Positions 12,502 to 25,770 are shown, numbered from the stretch's first letter. The stretch is 64,000 bases of DNA from Straminergon stramineum (GCA_963920665.1 OY987264.1:24036906-24100905); one strand, 5' to 3'. Notes: a model not told the origin generated them from the letters alone. Numbers and translations: made by a program.

Positions 12502-13917
12502 TTATCCCCTAAAGTCCAAAGGGGCCCCTTGGGAGACTCTTGAACATTTGGGCGAGTGCCTACGATCTCAATTTTGGCAATATTTTAATTTTAATCTTTA
12601 ATAAGATGTGATAATTGAATAGAATTGTGGAAATATAGTTTTTACATCAATTGGTGCATGGAAGCAAAAGTTATGCCACAATAAGCCCAAAACAGATAAC
12701 TGCAAGCAACACATAAAAAAAACACAAAAATTTGAAATATTGTTTTCAAAAATTTATTTCTTGCACGTTTTATTTGTGTTCATTTGGAAAGATTTGATTC
12801 ATTCCATTTGGATAGGTGAAGTGAAAGTTATGAAGCTTCTTGTTTTGGAGGGAATCTTAGCAAATTCTTGAGAAAATTATTTATTGGATCTATTTTTTAA
12901 CTCAATTTTAGAAGTTAAAAAGAAGTAGAAGTAGAAGTTGCATATGATTTAGTTTGCTTCCTAGAACAATTACATTGTTTGGATTAGTGTATTTCAATTC
13001 CATCTTTGAATTATCAACAATTTAGTTATCCTTTTTATGTCTATTTTCTACTTACTTTGACTAAACAACTTTGTAAAGAATGAAAATTATATGGATGGAA
13101 TTAATTTTCTGAACTTGCAAGTCAATGTCTCAATTCTTCAATAGAAAAAACTTTAAATTCACAATTAGTAGTAAATTAACCTTGAATGACCGAAGAAGGA
13201 TACACTTTCAAAATAGGCTAAAATTTCTAAGAACTTAAGCAAGTTTTTGGCTCATTTTTTCTAAAGATCAAATAAAATGTAATCTTAGGATCTTGTAGTT
13301 CACATTGAGAGTGATCACCTCAAAAAAATTCAGATTCTTTGACCACGCAATTTTAATGAGTAGATATTTCAGTTTGAAGTTTTATTTGGGTCCATAGAAA
13401 AACATATCATTGCACTTTGAAGGAACATATCTTAGTGAGAATATTTTGAAATGATGACCTTTTGTGCTCAATGAAAGACATGAAAATGTTCATATTAGAT
13501 TTCACAACATTCTAGTAATTTTGCAATTATTGATAGAGCTTGCAATGCATAGTAGTTATTGAAATGAGAGTAGTGTTTGTAAAAAAAATAAGAATGGGCA
13601 CACTTGTCTACTCCTTGAGCTCCTTGGATTTACCCTTTTTGAGGTGGGCAAAAATTGCATTGGTTGGCCAATTTTTCAATCCATGACCAAATTGAACCCA
13701 GAAACATAAGCTATAGACTACACTACACCACTCAACTTTTAAAAATTCCACAAGGCGGAGTTTAACTTAGAATTTGATGAAACTACTGCCATTGGATTCA
13801 TAACACACTCTATCTCATGGATTGAATTTTAGTTAAAAATATTCAAAATTTGAGAATGGGAAGCTCAAAAAAGAGGGGTAGCAACCAGAAATGGTCACTT
13901 GGGTCATTAGGGGTTAA
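12502..13917 (-). mobile_element. Long TTAA-flanked element, diverged, minus orientation
   Basis: Begins TTATCCCCTAAAGTCC and ends TCATTAGGGGTTAA. The middle matches the long family in reverse (attcattccatttgg..gaaagttatgaagcttct; ggattagtgtatttcaattc). There are no reading frames. It is longer than the standard 0.93 kb, so it may contain a nested insertion. Confidence 0.55.
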
Positions 13918-14171
13918 AGAGATTCAAAGCCTTATAATTTGAGAACAAAAAAACTTGTTATCTTCACTTCAAACACTTATATTTTATGATTGATAAAATC
14001 AAAGTTTCTGAAATTTCTTTTAGACATTCTCATACTACCAGTAGTGTAGTGTAAGATCCAAGGGTTGGGTATGCAAAAGAAACAAATGTTTTCAATTTGT
14101 TGTTGTTTGCATTGAAAATGGAAATTTTGAGTGGAATTGATGGAGAAGGGTCTTGGGATTTTAGGCATTAA
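13914..14171 (-). repeat. Solo end module of the long TTAA family
   Basis: Bounded by TTAA on both sides. It contains the conserved landmarks: caaagtttctgaaatttctt, a GTAAGATCCAAGGGTTGG-type block, and cattgaaaatggaaattttg. It abuts the element to its left and shares the TTAA. Confidence 0.6.
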
Positions 14172-14862
14172 TTTTTACAATCCTTCTCTGTTTGCGGCAT
14201 GCCCGGAAAAAAAAATTTGAAAGGCTATTATTTTGAAAACCCTACCAAGGCTACGGGCAATAAATTAAAAAATTCAACATTTATATGAATATATATTGGA
14301 CCCACCCTTCCAAATACAGCACTGCCTAACTTACTGTATATCCATCCAGGGGCTTGAGTAGGACATGCTCATTCCTGAGGAACTTTTTGTGTTGTAAGTT
14401 AGTAACTTGAGAAACAATGGAAATTGGCCAAAGGTAAGGTATTGCATTGTCCAACCAATTGGAAGGCCAAATGAATCCTGAGGCCCTTCCCCAATTAATA
14501 GCTCTAAATGACTATCACCCAAATCCCTGAATTCACTGAGGTGAAATCAATGCCCATGAGATGATTGAATGCAAACACTATGCTTCAAAAAAAAGGAAAA
14601 AGGAAAGTGCAAACACTGATGCTCAGGACTCCGTCCTTCCATTGCACCACAAAAAAAGTTCTTGTCAAAAGGTCTCAAAAATATCTGTTTCATTTGTTTC
14701 AACAACAAAAAAGAGTCTCAAAATAGAAAAATCACCCACCTCATTCAATTCCACTAGAATTCAGCATTCAATAATAATTGAATGTAGTTGGGGCAGTCAT
14801 TTCCTACTCTAACTTTACTCTAATTTTCAGATGATAGATGGGTCCCTTCAGTTCTTGTTTTC

Positions 14863-14967
14863 AATTTTAATACTGATTCTTTTTTTGAAACACATGGACA
14901 ATTTTCATTGATAGAGGAAAAGGTACAGCCAACCAAGGGAACTGGTCCCCAAATTTTAATACTGATT
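14863..14967 (-). mobile_element. Poly(A) retroelement tail with 16-bp TSD
   Basis: AATTTTAATACTGATT at 14,863-14,878 is repeated exactly at 14,952-14,967. The insert is the minus-strand family tail (TTTTTTTGAAACACATGGAC then AATTTTCATTG). Confidence 0.9.
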
Positions 14968-15387
14968 TTAGTTCCTAACCAAATAGAAAGACTGAAGTAA
15001 GCTTAAGTTAACAATAAGAATATGATAACTTAATGTGGGCTAAAACAGGACATGAAGACATCATTTGCAAGCAGAGGATAACATGATCACAATGTGAGTC
15101 TCTCATTAGCAAGTCATAAGATCTTTAGTGTCCCTAATAAGTAGGTCCCAAATCAATTTCAAGGCACATCCCTTTGACAACTAATGAAAAATACAATCTT
15201 ATATTTTGCAATGTGTGATTTCTTATAGTTGGCTAAAATATCATCTTACATTGACTAGCAGAAAATGATGAAAAACTTAAGTCCATTCTGAAAATAATCA
15301 ACATTGCTTTTCCTAATTATTTTTAACACATCAATAATATTGTATAACTTGTGTTCATTTCTTCAATATTTTGGAATAGATATAAGC

Positions 15388-16680
15388 TTAACCCCTAAAG
15401 TCCCAAGAGACCCCAGGACTCTTAAAGGTTCAGTTCATGTAGGTACTTGTGATCTCAATTTTTGGCAAGATTTTTTGAAATGATTTGCAAAATAATAAAA
15501 CTAATTAGCTTTATGATGATATATTTTTTATTTCACTATGTGCCTAGGAATAAAAGTTATGTGAAAAATTACACCTAGTTTGACAAAACAATTTTTTCAA
15601 GAAAGAAAATTACCAGTATAGGGGGGCCAAACTCTCAACTCAATTCTTCAACATAATTTTTTTAAATTCATAATCTATAGCACAAAAATTTAAGCTAAGA
15701 GGATTCAAAGCCTTATGATCTGGCTAAGCTAGGAACAAAAAAAAACTCATTATCTTTACTTCAACTTCTAAATTTCCTTGACTATGTTATCACCATAAAC
15801 TCTCAAAAACTGCCATTTCTAAAACAAGTACCACATTTTTGAAAAATATCATTTTTAGACACACAAAACCATAGAATCTTGTAGTACAGTGGATTGAGAA
15901 GATGTGGGAAAAGTTTTGGAAATTTCCACTATGTAGATTGCAAGATATTAGCATTTGAAGTAACAAAAATCCTTTTTTGTCCTTGTGAAAATTGGGGAGC
16001 TCCACTTTGCAAGGTCACATTTGTATGAAAAATGTCCAAAATGATGGTGCTTCTTTCAATTCAATCTTCAAGGCAAGTTCTCTACATGCTTGAAAAATTT
16101 CAAACCATTTGGAATTGTGCAACATATAGGGAAAAAATAGTGAGTAGAAAGATGTAGAGAATTATTCAAAATCCTAAATTGTTAACAATTTATTAATGGA
16201 ATTGAAAAATGCCAATCCCAATGGTTATAATGTTGTAATGAACAAACTACACCTAAAATTTTCATTTTTTTCCAAATATATGGAAAATTGAATTAAGTAA
16301 AGGACTTCAAAGTTTATTTTAGAGTCGAGAATCCACACTTGCCCGTAAACTAAAACATCTCACAACTTTTTACTCATTGATCAAAATAGAATGATTCAAA
16401 GCTTTCTCTATATATGTAAATCTAGAAAACCAACTTCAATTTTTTAATTTTATTTTTTCAGATTTGCCCAAACTACCTAAGTTGAGAAACAAACTACAGA
16501 TAAGGCTATAACTTTTTACTCATATTTCCAAATGTCATGGAATTTAGTGCACATGCAAGATATTCCTTGTCCACACCTTCTATGAAAGTTTGGGCCCAAA
16601 ACATGGAAATCACTAGTCACACGTATGTGCCCAAAATTTCTATGTTGCCAAAAAATGCACCTTGGCCCTTCAAAGGTTAA
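15388..16680 (+). mobile_element. Long TTAA-flanked element, plus orientation
   Basis: Starts TTAACCCCTAAAGTCC and ends CCCTTCAAAGGTTAA. From about 15,779 it follows the family consensus: ttgactatgttatcacc, ccatagaatcttgtagtaca, gattgcaagatattagcatt, atgccaatcccaatgg, ttcaaagtttattttagagt. The first 390 bp resemble the start of the 12,502 element, so this may be a composite. It is non-coding. Confidence 0.75.
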
Positions 16681-16875
16681 AAGCTAATATCTTGCGGTCA
16701 ATATGATAAAAGTTTCTGAAATTTCTTCCAAACATTCTTATACTATTTTAGTGCAAGATCCTATGGTTGTTTGTTCAAAAGAAACAAATGTTTAAAATTG
16801 ATGTCATATGCATTGAAAATGGTGGTTTCGAGTGGCTTAGGACCAAAAAAATGGCCTTGAGACTTATAGGATTAA
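16677..16875 (-). repeat. Solo end module of the long TTAA family
   Basis: A 200-bp module between two TTAAs, in reverse orientation (aagtttctgaaatttcttcc; GTGCAAGATCCTATGGTT). It directly adjoins the previous element and uses its terminal TTAA. Confidence 0.65.
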
Positions 16876-17532
16876 TGAATATAGGCAATAGAAATTTCAA
16901 TGTGTAGATAATTTATTTAAAGAGAATAAGAATTTCATAAATTTACAAAAGAAATGGAAAAAAATCTCGAACATTCAAGAACAACATCCAAAAATAGACA
17001 AATAATTAATATGATGTAGGATGTATTTGGAAAACAAATGTAGTACAAAAATCTCACTCTAGGAGGAAGTATTGACCCTATCTAGTAGGATCAACAAAAA
17101 GCTTTTTCTACCTTAAAACCTAGAATCATGAAATACTAAAGGTCAAAATTTATGTAATTTTTTCACATATTTATGTAGTATTCTAGCACACTATTGTAAG
17201 GTTGTATTTCGAAAGATTAATTCTTTCATTTTTGCCTTTTTACCCTAAAAAGTAGTATAGTAGTATTCAACAATTTTTTTTACTGTACCCAAGTCCTTTA
17301 CAGGTGAAGGAATTGACTGTAAAAGGACAAACCGCCTATGACCATTTTTTAAAACTGCATAGTACTTTCCTTTGTATTCTCTCATCTTGCAACTATCATT
17401 GGGAAAATTCTAAGGTCTCAACAAGGTTGCGAGTTCTGTATGCCCGTAGTGCAATTATGGAATTTTAAAAAAAAAAATTTGGAATTTGACGTGGCACTAC
17501 TAGTGCCCCATCAGCGCCATGTCAAATTCTCT

Positions 17533-17553
17533 GTTATATATATATATATATAT
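17533..17553. repeat. (TA)n microsatellite
   Basis: A run of about ten TA units. Confidence 0.9.
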
Positions 17554-19343
17554 AAATTCAAAAAAAATATTTTTTATTTCTTTTTGTATTCGCACTGGGA
17601 GGGCCAAAAATCTAAAACTCACAGCCTTCCCTTGACCTTAAAATTTTCCTAATGCAATGAATGAAATTTCTTATGTTTTTTTTTCAGCAATGTAATCACA
17701 TGATGCATCTTTTCATTCACAAAAATTATATATTCTTTTAGTGAGATGTGAAATTAACGAGAATTATTGAATAAAAAGTGATAAAAACGTCCATACTAAA
17801 CCAAAAATATCCTTTTAAAATTGAACTTTTATTCCTTACATTTATACTATAGTTCAAAACATGTGGTGCAAACCAATTTAACACGTCATTTGTAAAATAG
17901 AAGATCAATACTCCACACTTGTAGGTCCAAAATTCAAATTGCAATGAAATTTTGAATTTAAGGAATTTTTCATATTCGAATAGAAAATAGATTTCATAAG
18001 CTTGATTTCATTAGATAGTGTCAATTGAATTCAAAAAATATCATTTTTATGTCTAATATTCATATAAAGAGAAAGGTACAAAATTTGTCAAAGTTCACTA
18101 CCATAGTTGTAGTAGAAGGTTGGCAAAAAAAATTCTAAAATTAAATGACAATATTTTAGAAAAAAAGAAATTTTCAATTAAAACATTTCTAAAGTGAAAA
18201 AATTGCCAAAAAAATATTTTTAGCAACTGCCAAACTTTATGTTGCATAAGAAAAAAAACTTGGCAATGAGGCACCACCCATAATGTACACTTACTATACA
18301 CGTGATCCATGGATTTGACATTTTCTTATGTACAAAAGTTTTAAGAAATGACAAGGAAAGAATATCCAACACATTTAAGGGAAATTGAATTCAAGCAACT
18401 TCTTCAAAAAATATATGATAATTTTTTTTCCCAACCTTGAGGCCTCCATGATCATTCATAGATATTAAACATAGTTTTTAGCATTTCAAGTTGGTTGACT
18501 CTAAAAAGATGGGTCTATGACTATAGAATTGAACAATAAAATCTTTACTCTATGTATGTTCTTATATTGTCACTATTTATTCTCAATTTTTTTTCATAGA
18601 TGAAATTATATGTCATGGAGTAAAACATTCACCATGTAATTATATGATCACAAAATAAATAGACCATGGATATAGGACCAAAGCTAAAATTGCAATAAAA
18701 TATTAAATTTTATAATTTTTTCAAAATTCAAAAGTGGAGTAGAAACTACACTTCATTAGCTTCCTGAGTTGGTCTCAAATTCAACAAAAGACATTTTTAT
18801 GACTCAAATCCACATCAAGAACAAGGAGCTTGGTGGTGCCAAAATACACTACATGATGAACTGTGGATTACCCTTCAAATTCCTTGAGATCAAAAATTGT
18901 TTTTTGAAAAAATATTTATCAATTTTAAGGAATTTTTTTAAGGGTTAAGCATCAATTTCGAGAGAATTTTCAACACTGCCTTGTTGTAAAAGTGCTCAAC
19001 CAAGTCCCCTAAAAAATTGAAAGAATTTTTTTTTTCATCTTTGAGGGGTTCTAAATGTCATCTAAAAGTCATGTTTGGGAAGGTTAAACCCTAGACGTCT
19101 AAGAATTTGTTTTTGAGCTTCTCGAGGTTTGCTCAAAACAAAACAAGAAGCCTAAATTTTGGTTCATTTTATCAATTTAAAATACATTGTACCCTTATGA
19201 ATATAAACCAAATGTGTTATAGATTGTATAGGAAAAGAAAACACAACAATATCACTCATGGATAAAAAAGATTATAATTTTTGATCAAGAAGATGCTAAA
19301 ACTCTAAAAGTTATTTGAGGTGTTTCAATCTACTTTTTATCTA
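17554..19343. other. AT-rich DNA, no gene seen
   Basis: Very AT-rich, with open frames of at most 70 codons. No convincing repeat ends. Confidence 0.55.
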
Positions 19344-20232
19344 TTAACCCCTAAAGTACCGGTAGGCCTTGTAGGGGCCAAATAACACTCAAAACTGCTA
19401 TTTCTATTGCAAAGAGTAAAATAATTTGAAAATGGATTTTTTGGGACATCTGAATATAGGATCTTACACCTAACTAGTACGAGAATGTGTGGAAAAAATT
19501 TCAGAAATTTTAATTGCACAGGTTGCAAGATATTTGCATTTAAAGTGAAAGAAACAATTTATTTTGCACATTGTAGGACTAGATTATTTGACTTTGAACC
19601 TTCTCAACTTAAATTTTTTGCACTACAGAGTTTTGAGGTTAAACTCTTTATGGTGGGAAATTGAGTTGAGAGTCTAGGGGAAGAAAATAATATCCAAAAA
19701 AACTTTTAAAACATTCTTAAAAGAGTTGTTAAGTAGAAGTAGGTAAGAGAGAGAAGGAAAAGCTGAATTATTAATATCTCTACGATGGAATTAAAATGCA
19801 CCAATTCCAATGGTGAGATTGTTCTATCAAGCAAACTAAACCTTGTAGAACTTTTTTTTAAATTGTGAAAATTGCATTTAGAAATGAATCCTATAAGTTA
19901 ATTTTCAAGAAGATGTTCAGATTGCTTGAAAAACAAGATTATCCATAACTTTCACATCACTTATCCAAATGAAATGGGTCAAAGCTTTACATGTAGAAAA
20001 AAATATAATCTATGAGATTTTAAAAAAAAAATTCTTTTGCTACCCGATCTCCCCTATTTTGAGCTTATTTGAGCATAACTTCTATTCTTGGGCACCAATG
20101 AAAAATCTATTATATTCCCATGAAGAAAATCATTTTCTCTATCTTCTCCAAAAGTTTCAAAAGATCACGACAAAAATTAAGACCATAGGTACTTGCTCGA
20201 AATCCAATTTGTCCTGTGAGGGGACAATGTTC
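19344..20232 (+). mobile_element. Long TTAA-flanked element, right end lost
   Basis: Starts TTAACCCCTAAAGTACC and carries the plus-orientation end module (taggatcttacacctaact; ttgcaagatatttgcattta). Its right third matches the right third of the 58,626-59,726 copy (gtccataactt, aaagctttacatgtag, gtgaggggacaatg). The terminal CTTTAGGGGTTAA is missing. Confidence 0.65.
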
Positions 20233-20479
20233 TTCTACAAGTTAAATTTAAAATTGAGGTAATGAAAAAATATGAGGTTAAAGAACATAGCATGCATAAC
20301 CATAATTAATTCACAACTCATAAAAACTACTCTACAATTTTTTCAAATGAATTCCAATATGTTTTTTCCTTAAATTCCAATGGATTTGATGGTCATCCCC
20401 ATGAGCCTCTAAAACTTGCATAAAATCTTCAATAGAATTTTTTTTTTCAAAATTTGATTTTTGATGCTGAAAATAGACT

Positions 20480-21420
20480 TTAATCCCTAAAGGTATTTGA
20501 CTATGCTTTCACCGAAATGTTCCAAAACTGTCATCTCTAGTACAAGTACCAAATTTTAGAAAAAATGCATTTGGGGACAAATGTAACTATAGAATCTTGT
20601 TGTACACTGGTTTGGGAATATGTGGAAAAAATTTCAGAAATTTCCACCATTTGGATTGCAAGATATTAGCATTTGAAGTGACAAAGAGCCATTTTTTGGC
20701 CCTGCGAAAATCTGGGCAGCTGCACTTCACAAGGTCAGATCATTATGAAAAATTGTCCAAAATGGTTGTAACTCTTTGGATTCTTTCTCCAAGTCATGTT
20801 GGCTACATGCTTGGAAAATTTTAGATCATTTGGTATTGTACAACATACAGAAAAAAATAGTAAGTTAAAAGAAGTAGAGAATGATTTAAATTACTAAATT
20901 GTTAATAATTTATTTATGGAATTGAAAATGCCAATCCCAATGGTTAAATTGGTGTAATAAACAATCTGCACCTCAAGTTTTTATTTTTTTCCAAAAATAT
21001 GAAAAATTGAGTTAAATAAAGGTCTTCAAAGTTTATTTTAGAGTAGAGATTCCGTTACTACCCACAACGAAAAGTCTTCATAATTTTCATCTCATAAATC
21101 AAAATGGAATGATTCAAACCTTTCCATGTATATATAAATCAGGAAAATAAATTTAAAATTTTTATTTTAAATAAAAGTGATTTTCAAAGAAGTTTTTTTT
21201 ATTGCCCGGGCTGCCCGTTGAGCAATGAAAACAACATATCATACAATAACTTTTTAACCATATATTCAAAAGTTATGAAATTTTTTGGGTCTTAAAGCTA
21301 CTCCTCGGGCACATGTTATGTGAAAATTTCAAAGAAAAAAAAAAAAAAAATTCCATTTGTAGTGAGTTGCTCGAAATCGCTATGTTGCCAAAAAACACTG
21401 TTTGGTCCTTTAGGGGTTAA
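20480..21420 (+). mobile_element. Long TTAA-flanked element, reference-quality copy
   Basis: 941 bp from TTAATCCCTAAAGG to GTCCTTTAGGGGTTAA. This is the clearest copy of the family. Landmarks in order: gactatgctttcaccgaaat, agaatcttgttgtacactgg, ttgcaagatattagcatttg, gcagctgcacttcacaaggt, ccaatcccaatggtt, and the GC-rich TTGCCCGGGCTGCCCGTTGA. It has no coding capacity. The CCCCTAAA ends plus TTAA resemble piggyBac-type elements; that assignment is inference. Confidence 0.8.
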
Positions 21421-21569
21421 AGGATATCCAATATAAAAAAAGTATCAAAATAATATTGAAATAGATTTAAAATAAGTTCAAAGTTTAGCCTGCACCAAAA
21501 TATGGTGCCTTCTACATTTAGGGGTCAAGAGGATTCCTCAATATTTTGTTGCCGAGGTTGAGTGGGTTA

Positions 21570-22495
21570 TTAATCCTTAAAGTTCCTTGACTATGTTTTC
21601 ACCAAAAATGTTCCAAAACTGTCATTTCTAGCCCAAGTATCAAGTTTAAGAAAAAAAAATTTTGAACATATGTAACCATAGGATATTTTAGTAAGTTGTT
21701 TTGGAAAGATGTGGAAAAAATTTCAGAAATTTTCACCGTGTGGATTGCAAGATATTAACATTTGAAGTGACAAATATCAGTTTTTTTGCCCTACAAAAAT
21801 CAGATAGTAGCACTTTACAAGGTCACATTTGTATGAAAAATGTCCAAAATGTTAGTGCATATTTGGATTCATTCTTCAAGGCAAGTTGACCATATGCTTG
21901 AAAAATTTCGAATCATTTGGAATTGTACAACATATAGGAAAAAAATAGAAAATAGAAAGAAGTACAAAATGGGTCAAAATACTAAATTGTCAAGAATTTA
22001 ATTATGGGATTGAAAAATGCCAATCCCAATGGTTGCAATGTTGTCATAAACAATCTACATCCTGTGATTTTATTTTTTCAAAAAACATAAAAAATTGAGT
22101 TAAATAAAGGACTTCAAAGTTTATTTTAGAGTAGAGATTCCATAACTCCCCGCAAACTAAAATTCCTCATAATTTTCATCTCATTGATCAAAATGGATTG
22201 ATTGAAAGCTTTCCCCATAAAAGTAAATCTAGAAAATCAAATTCAGATTTTTATTTTTGAAAAAAGTGATTTTTTTAATTTACCCGAGCTGCCCGAGTTG
22301 AGAAACAAACAACATTTTGTATCATAACTTTTCACTTGTATACTCAAATGAAATGAAATTTAGCACTCGTAGAAGATATTCATTATCCACACCTTGTAAA
22401 ATAATTTATCCTAAATAAGTCAAATCTCCGCTCACATGTACCTTCCCAAGAAAGTTATGTTGCCAAAAACACAAGACAAGTCCTTTACAGATTAA
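21570..22495 (+). mobile_element. Long TTAA-flanked element, plus orientation
   Basis: 926 bp, TTAATCCTTAAAG to GTCCTTTACAGATTAA. Collinear with the 20,480 copy throughout, including the GC-rich TTACCCGAGCTGCCCGAG block. Confidence 0.78.
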
Positions 22496-22843
22496 TAAAA
22501 TGGAGTGATCCAAGATGACCTCTCCTTCAATTTCAATTATGTCAATATATAGTAATGGCATGCGGCAAATTTTTTGTTGGAGGAGTGAAAAGCCAATTCA
22601 ATTTCAAGAAGAGTTATGCCATACAACATACCAAGCAAAAAAGGAGCTAGAATGACCCTATATGCTATGTTTAAAAGAGACTAAAGTATGAGGTTCATAA
22701 AGCATCCATTTAAGAGCTAGGAATTAATTTGGTCAATTTGAACTTATTGAAATTAATTTTTTAGTCCATTTTCCTTGAAACACAAAACGGAATTGGCATC
22801 TAACTCGAGTAATTTTATATTTTTTAGAGCGTCATGGAGTTAG

Positions 22844-22990
22844 TTTTGAATTTTTGAAGTTGATACACAACAATCACTATAAGCATCCACTTCCTTAAAT
22901 GCAAACTATTTGTATTTTGTTGTTATAATGAAAAAGCAAAATATACAAATAGTGTACATTTGAGGAGGCTAGTGAACACTTTTAGAATGG
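22844..22990. repeat. Dispersed repeat with internal inverted repeat, copy 3
   Basis: GAGTTAGTTTTGAATTTTTG then AAGTTGATAC, TAAATGCAAACTATTTGTA, then the inverted partner TACAAATAGTGTACATTTGA and GGAGG. Same order as at 9,596. Confidence 0.65.
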
Positions 22991-23121
22991 GAGAACTTTA
23001 AGGACCTTCTACCTTCCTATCATTCTTATTAGAGCATGGCCACCCAAGTGTGTCAAAAATGACACGCTGAAGTGGTTGCTATAGGGTGTGGAGCTGTGGA
23101 CAAAGCTCAAACCCACACCAG

Positions 23122-23631
23122 TAGAGCATCCTTAGTGCTACCTAGTACATTGGCTTTGTAACTATATAACTAACTTTTGAACTGTAAGTAATTAGAACTT
23201 GAAAATTGTCTTGTTGGAAGCGCATCTAAAAAAACTTTGGAGAAGGTTAAAAAATATTCAAATTTAGACATTGGACAAGTATCTTAGAAACAAGGTAAAA
23301 AGCAAAAATTATAGAGGTCTTAGCAAATCATGGTTACCAAAGCAATATTTAGCCATTGACCCTTGAAATGTGGCCAAATGTGGAGGGGCAATGGCCAAAT
23401 ATTGCTTTGGTAACCGTGATTTGCTAAGACCTCTATAATTTTTGCTTTTTACCTTGTTTCTAAGATACTTGTCCAATGTCTAAATTTGAATATTTTTTAA
23501 CCTTCTCCAAAGTTTTTTTAGATGCGCTTCCAACAAGACAATTTTCAAGTTCTAATTACTTACAGTTCAGAGGTTAGTTATACAGTTACTAAGCCAATGT
23601 ACCAGGTAGCACTAACTAAAGAATGCTCTTA
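23122..23631. mobile_element. Near-perfect 510-bp foldback element
   Basis: The left arm (23,122-23,362, starting TAGAGCATCCTTAGTGCTAC) is almost the exact reverse complement of the right arm (23,385-23,631, ending AAAGAATGCTCTTA). Only about 22 bp lie between. Differences are a few substitutions and a 4-bp indel near the ends. There are no reading frames. The GAGCAT ends are typical of plant MITEs. The flanks (GTA/TTA) could be a decayed TWA target site. Transcripts would form a long hairpin. Confidence 0.9.
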
Positions 23632-24333
23632 GGCATTGTGATTCCACACTATCCTTGATTGAGGAGCCACGTAGTGGCTTTTGCTACTTCTTCACAGATT
23701 TCTTGCTTGTGCTTTTCATGCGCAAACTGGTACTTGTTGTTGTGAGGGTTTTTTTTGCATGTTTAACTTTGACAAAGATTGAGGACAAATTCTCTTGGGT
23801 CTTGTGTCACAAAAGAGGTCTTGAGTCTTGAGCTATTGAGTGACTGGTCCTTTTTTTTTGAAGTGTCTGCTCTGTTGGAAGAGCAATGGTGGGGTGCAAA
23901 TTCCGCCAAGGGCCCGCTAGAAGGCATATGGTGATTGCGCTCTGCGTGCCTAGCTGACTCTGCTCTTAATTTTGTCTTATAGGCACATCAGGCTGATTGA
24001 TCTAAGCATGTGCATGGATATTACAGAGGGCATTCTAATGCGCATTTGACCCTAAACTACGATCTTCGCTCTATGTACATCTCCAAAATCAATTATGGAT
24101 CTATGTAGAAGAAATGCTTTTAGAACCAAATTTTGTTCTTTAGTAACTTTTGTATACAAAATCCAAATATTGTACTCTTTGGTGCATTGGAACCTCCTTT
24201 CACTTGCCAACAAGAAAATATGAAATTTGAACAATCTAATAACAGTAATGAGGCATAGTAGCAATTATTAGTGGTTTTGGAGGTACCTACTTTAGTTTGC
24301 CCTCTCCAAATTTGGCTCAGACTAACTAATCAT

Positions 24334-25070
24334 GGTAGTCTACTCTAATTTAGACCCTTTTCTTCAGACCGTCCCGAGCCCAGTTTTGAAATGGACATTA
24401 ATAGGTTGTAAAATGGATATGTGTTAAGCATTGAATGTTTTGTCAATGATGTGAAAGGGGTTTAACATTTGTCAAATGTTCCTTCATAATTTGCTAGTGG
24501 ATGGAATAAGAGCCAGGGTGGGTCCATTTCTAAAATGTTTACCTGTATTCAAAAAAAAATTCCCCCACAGCTTTGAATGCCAATATCTTCCAATTTGTAT
24601 GGTCAAATTTCATTAAATTTTTACCACATGATCTCGTAAAAATATAGTACAAGATCCTATGGTTAGATTTAATTTATTTTTCTTGGATGAACACAACAGA
24701 AATGACAATTTCGAGTGATTTTTGTCAAAAATAGGCCTTGGCCCTTTAGGAGTAAAGTTTAGTAAAGGTCGCATTTTGGAACCTTGTCTATTAATTTTTG
24801 CATGCTACATTGCTTGAAGCCATATCTTTTTTCAGTCTATGCATGTGTTGATTTTGTAAGGCCTACGATCAAGAAATAGGTGCCTATGATAGAATTCTCT
24901 AGAAATTCATGAGTAATTCAAAAATGCCTCCGAAAAATAAGAAACCACTTGTGTTAGATTTCAAATAAATTTTTCTTCAAGTGAAAAATAAGGAAAAATG
25001 ATTTTGTGCATCTAAGAACCATTGAAAACGCCGACCAGCCCTTAAATGGTCGCTTTAAGAGCAGACTACC
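24334..25070. mobile_element. Element with GGTAGTCTRCTCT ends, copy 1
   Basis: 737 bp from GGTAGTCTACTCTAA to AGAGCAGACTACC, an inverted pair. The body is a diverged direct duplicate of 27,030-27,790. Its middle (about 24,570-24,755) is the same end module found in the long TTAA family, ending CCCTTTAGGAGTAAAG. It is non-coding. Confidence 0.75.
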
Positions 25071-25108
25071 ATATAGACTTCCATATAGACTACCATATAG
25101 ACTTGTTT
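25071..25108. repeat. Tandem ATATAGACTNCC micro-repeat
   Basis: ATATAGACTTCC, ATATAGACTACC, ATATAGACTTG: three short direct units directly outside the element's right end. Confidence 0.6.
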
Positions 25109-25200
25109 GTTTGTTTTTTTGGCACAAATGAAACTGAATTTTGTTGCAAAGGTTAAGATACCAAAAAACCAGCCACAGGTGGCCTGCAGTGGCAGGACAA
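25109..25200 (-). mobile_element. Poly(A) retroelement tail, minus strand
   Basis: The reverse complement reads ..CCAGGCCACCTGTGGCTGG.., then TTGCAACAAAATTCAG, TTTCATTTGTGCC and an A-rich tail. This matches the tail of the insertion at 3,953-4,131. No clean target duplication is seen. Confidence 0.65.
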
Positions 25201-25508
25201 GACAAAACACTGACTTTTGTTGTTTCTGAACTTGTGATTACGAAGACCTTGTATCTTAATTAAGTACCACAGGTAGTGAGTCATCCTGATGTTGGGATGC
25301 TCTCACCTACAATGTACCACGTACATACATTGCCCACTGTACAGTACAGTAGTGATATTGGCTCTCCATCATGGTGTCGTGGAAGGCAGCTGCAGCTCCA
25401 TCCCACCTTTAGTAATAAGGTACAGTAGAAACCAAAACCTAGCAAGTGGGCAGGTGAGCACATTTGGCTTGATCCCAAATGATGAAACATCTATATCTTA
25501 AGATAGGC
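25201..25508. other. No gene seen; CTGTACAGTACAGTAG motif
   Basis: Unique-looking. Two overlapping antisense frames of about 70 codons (25,281-25,501) are not convincing. It contains a CTGTACAGTACAGTAGTG near-palindrome that recurs near 28,255 and 28,376. Confidence 0.5.
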
Positions 25509-25770
25509 TTTTTGTTTTGTTTTGTTTTGTTTTGTTTTGTTTGTTTGTTTGTTTGTTACGTTGAGATCACCCAGACCGTGTGTCCCCTGGTCAAGTTCTT
25601 GGTTCTGTTGGAAAGCCCTCGGTGAGGAGGGGTGCATGGGCTTTGTTTCACCACGTTTGGACTTACGGTGTGAAAGTTATGGAATTTTGAAGTTTTTATG
25701 AATGAAATTTTTTTTTAAATATTTTTACTTTTCTTCTAACTGTGGCAATGGCACAAACCACACTAGTCCA
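25509..25770 (+). repeat. CACTAGT-ended dispersed repeat, copy 1
   Basis: It opens with a (TTTTG)n/(TTTG)n microsatellite, then GTTGAGATCACCCAGACCGT and a GC-rich core that can fold (CCGTGTGTCCCCT .. AGGAGGGGTGCATGG), then GTGAAAGTTATGGAATTTT and ACCACACTAGT. The plan is identical in copies 2 and 3. Non-coding. Confidence 0.8.
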
